6,496 nucleotides of DNA from an uncultured Chloroflexota bacterium (lineage in GTDB: Bacteria; Chloroflexota; Anaerolineae; Aggregatilineales; Phototrophicaceae): NCBI GenBank assembly GCA_937864975.1, contig CALMDI010000801.1:1-6496 (forward strand), read 5' to 3'. Both the position numbers and the translations under genes were made by a program. Of the stretch, positions 5,252 to 6,496 are shown piece by piece (within the stretch, counting starts at the first letter, position 1; every line of letters starts with the position of its first letter). The notes under the pieces are model-generated. The model was not told the origin of the DNA, did no database searches, and was given only the letters and a program-made list of their open reading frames with translations.

Positions 5252-6319
5252 TTAACCTTCGCTGTAGGCGGTGCTGCTGAGATGCCACATCGGCTTCACG
5301 TCCATGTCCAGCTCGTCGCGCAGTCCCGCGTGAAAGCGGTGATACGCCGCGGCGGCAATCATCGCCGCGTTGTCGGTGCAGAGATTAAGCGGTGGATAGC
5401 GCACCGGCAAGTCCGTCGCCGCGCGCATTGCCATGCGCAGCGCCGTGTTCGCGCTGACGCCGCCCGCCAGCAGAACTTCCTTGACGTTGCGCGCTTTCGC
5501 GGCGCGCGCCGTTTTGGTGACGAGCGCCTCCACCAGCGCTTTCTGGAAGCTCGCGGCGGCGTCATAGACCGACACGTCCGACCGCAAAATCGCGTGCTTC
5601 TCCGCGCCCGGCTCGCGGCGGCGCGCCGCCGCGGATGGCATCACGGTCACCTCGCGCATGACCGCGGTTTTAAGACCTGAAAAGCTAAAATCGTAGCTTT
5701 CGTCCGTCCGCGCCTTTGGGAACTCAAAAGCGTGTGCGTTGCCCATTTGCGCCGCGCGCTCGATATTCGGTCCGCCGGGAAAAGGCAGCCCCAGAACGCG
5801 ACCCACCTTGTCGAACGCCTCGCCCGCCGCGTCGTCCAGCGTGCCGCCAAGCCGCTCGTATTGCCCGTGCCCGGTCATCAAAAGAAGCTCGGTGTGCCCG
5901 CCGGACACGATGAGCACAAGCGCGGGAAACTGAACGTCCCGGCGCGGTTCGGTCAGCCAGAGCGAATAAACGTGCCCTTCCAGGTGATTGATACCCAGCA
6001 GCGGCTTGTTCGCCGCCAGCGCCAGCCCCTTTGCGTAATTGATCCCCACCAGCAGCGAGCCGACCAAGCCCGGTCCGCGCGTGACGGCGATGGCGTCGAG
6101 CCGATCCATCGTAATCCCCGCGTCCTGCACGGCTTGCTCGACCACGACGCCAATCGCTTCGACGTGCGCGCGCGAGGCGACTTCGGGGAAAACGCCGCCA
6201 TACTGCGCGTGAAGGTCAATCTGCGAGGCGACCACGTTCGAGAGGATCGTCTTGCCGTCCTGCACGACCGAGGCGGCGGTTTCGTCACACGACGTTTCGA
6301 TACCGAGAATGCGAGTCAT
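5252..6319 (-). CDS. tsaD: tRNA N6-adenosine threonylcarbamoyltransferase TsaD
   Basis: TsaD (also called Gcp/YgjD, Kae1 family) transfers the threonylcarbamoyl group from threonylcarbamoyl-AMP to A37 of ANN-decoding tRNAs, forming t6A, together with TsaB and TsaE. The 355-residue protein shows the full ASKHA-fold signature set: GIETSCDET (6-14), FPEVASRAHVE (44-54), NHLEGH (111-116) with metal ligands H112 and H116, VSGGHTEL (138-145), LDDAAGEAFDKVGR (161-174), FSGLKTAV (213-220), AGGVSANTAL (285-294) and CTDNAAMIA (314-322) with the third metal ligand D316. Compared with E. coli TsaD there is an insertion of roughly 15-20 residues after FSGLKT (about 226-247, Ala/Arg-rich), coded by very GC-rich palindromic DNA. 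ATG 6319 has only a weak Shine-Dalgarno sequence (GAAAG) and lies 25 bases after the stop of the upstream membrane-protein gene, suggesting cotranscription. Neither tsaB nor tsaE is in this window. Confidence 0.97.
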   Translation of the reverse strand: MTRILGIETSCDETAASVVQDGKTILSNVVASQIDLHAQYGGVFPEVASRAHVEAIGVVVEQAVQDAGITMDRLDAIAVTRGPGLVGSLLVGINYAKGLALAANKPLLGINHLEGHVYSLWLTEPRRDVQFPALVLIVSGGHTELLLMTGHGQYERLGGTLDDAAGEAFDKVGRVLGLPFPGGPNIERAAQMGNAHAFEFPKARTDESYDFSFSGLKTAVMREVTVMPSAAARRREPGAEKHAILRSDVSVYDAAASFQKALVEALVTKTARAAKARNVKEVLLAGGVSANTALRMAMRAATDLPVRYPPLNLCTDNAAMIAAAAYHRFHAGLRDELDMDVKPMWHLSSTAYSEG

Positions 6320-6344
6320 AGACGTTCGCTTTCAACTGTAAAGG

Positions 6345-6496
6345 TTAGCTCTTCAAGAAGGATTCGGATGCGGGCGTCGCCTCCACGCTGAGCGGCGCGG
6401 TACGAATGCGCGACCAGCGCCGCGTGAGCGCCGCCAGTGCCACGCCCGCGAACACCCACCAGAACACTTCGGTCGGAAACAGGTAGCGCGGCAGCG
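6345..6496 (-). CDS. C-terminal end of a membrane protein (partial, cut by the window edge)
   Basis: The last 49 codons before a TAA at 6345-6347 read as a protein end: LPRYLFPTEVFWWVFAGVALAALTRRW, a hydrophobic helix of about 18 residues flanked by an arginine-rich stop-transfer motif (TRRWSRIR), then a polar tail ending ASESFLKS. This is a plausible last transmembrane helix with a cytoplasmic tail. The N-terminal part is beyond the window, so the family cannot be given; polytopic glycosyltransferases often end like this, but that is a guess. It is the most upstream member I can see of the leftward cluster, and tsaD starts 25 bases after it. Confidence 0.65.
   Translation of the reverse strand, partial: LPRYLFPTEVFWWVFAGVALAALTRRWSRIRTAPLSVEATPASESFLKS

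Noticed and set aside
4595..5680. A 361-codon open frame on the plus strand, antisense to the phosphatase gene and tsaD
   Set aside because: It is antisense to two genes with complete catalytic motifs. Its translation is Arg/His/Ala-rich without family character, as expected for the opposite strand of GC-rich genes. It stays open across the 90-base gap by chance.
1..6496. CRISPR array, tRNA or rRNA genes, intact insertion sequences
   Set aside because: I found no regularly spaced direct repeats, no tRNA-like cloverleaf or rRNA-like sequence, and no transposase frame.

Overview
The window is about 6.5 kb of GC-rich bacterial chromosome. The gene mix (a CelR-like LacI-family regulator, a GH116-type glycosidase remnant, paired orphan membrane proteins, G/C-rich intergenic hairpin repeats) resembles an environmental Chloroflexota genome of the Anaerolineae type. 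That assignment is inference from style and content; there is no rRNA or other decisive marker.

Layout. (1) Positions 1-232 hold no gene I can support, only two related C-rich/G-rich hairpin repeats that are also G-quadruplex motifs. The second one runs into the stop region of the neighbouring gene. (2) Positions 233-1370, minus strand: two tightly spaced membrane-protein genes of unknown function, with 7 and 4 predicted transmembrane segments. (3) Positions 1371-1657: a divergent intergenic region with a good sigma70-like promoter and a LacI-type operator just upstream of a LacI-family repressor gene (1658-2710, plus). (4) Positions 2711-3160: a second, nearly perfect operator, a ribosome binding site and ATG, then a drastically shortened gene. 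Its first ~45 codons look like the N-terminus of a GH116 beta-glucosidase/glucosylceramidase-like protein, and its last ~27 codons, in another frame, look like the GH116 C-terminus. A strong hairpin terminator follows. The regulator, operator, gene ends and terminator survive while the catalytic centre is gone. (5) Positions 3160-3410: intergenic, with two small hairpins. (6) Positions 3411-6496, minus strand: a probable co-directional cluster, read from the right edge: the C-terminal end of a membrane protein, tsaD (t6A tRNA modification), a histidine-phosphatase-superfamily protein and an NAD-dependent sugar epimerase/dehydratase-family protein.

How they fit together. The LacI-type gene and the GH116 remnant look like a former beta-glucoside utilisation module. 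The two 14-bp operators share the core TGGGAGCG(C/T)TC(T/C)CA, close to the known CelR site of actinobacteria. The regulator probably represses itself and once repressed the glycosidase. The right-hand cluster is housekeeping tRNA modification plus small-molecule enzymes, with no clear pathway link between them beyond shared strand and modest gaps.
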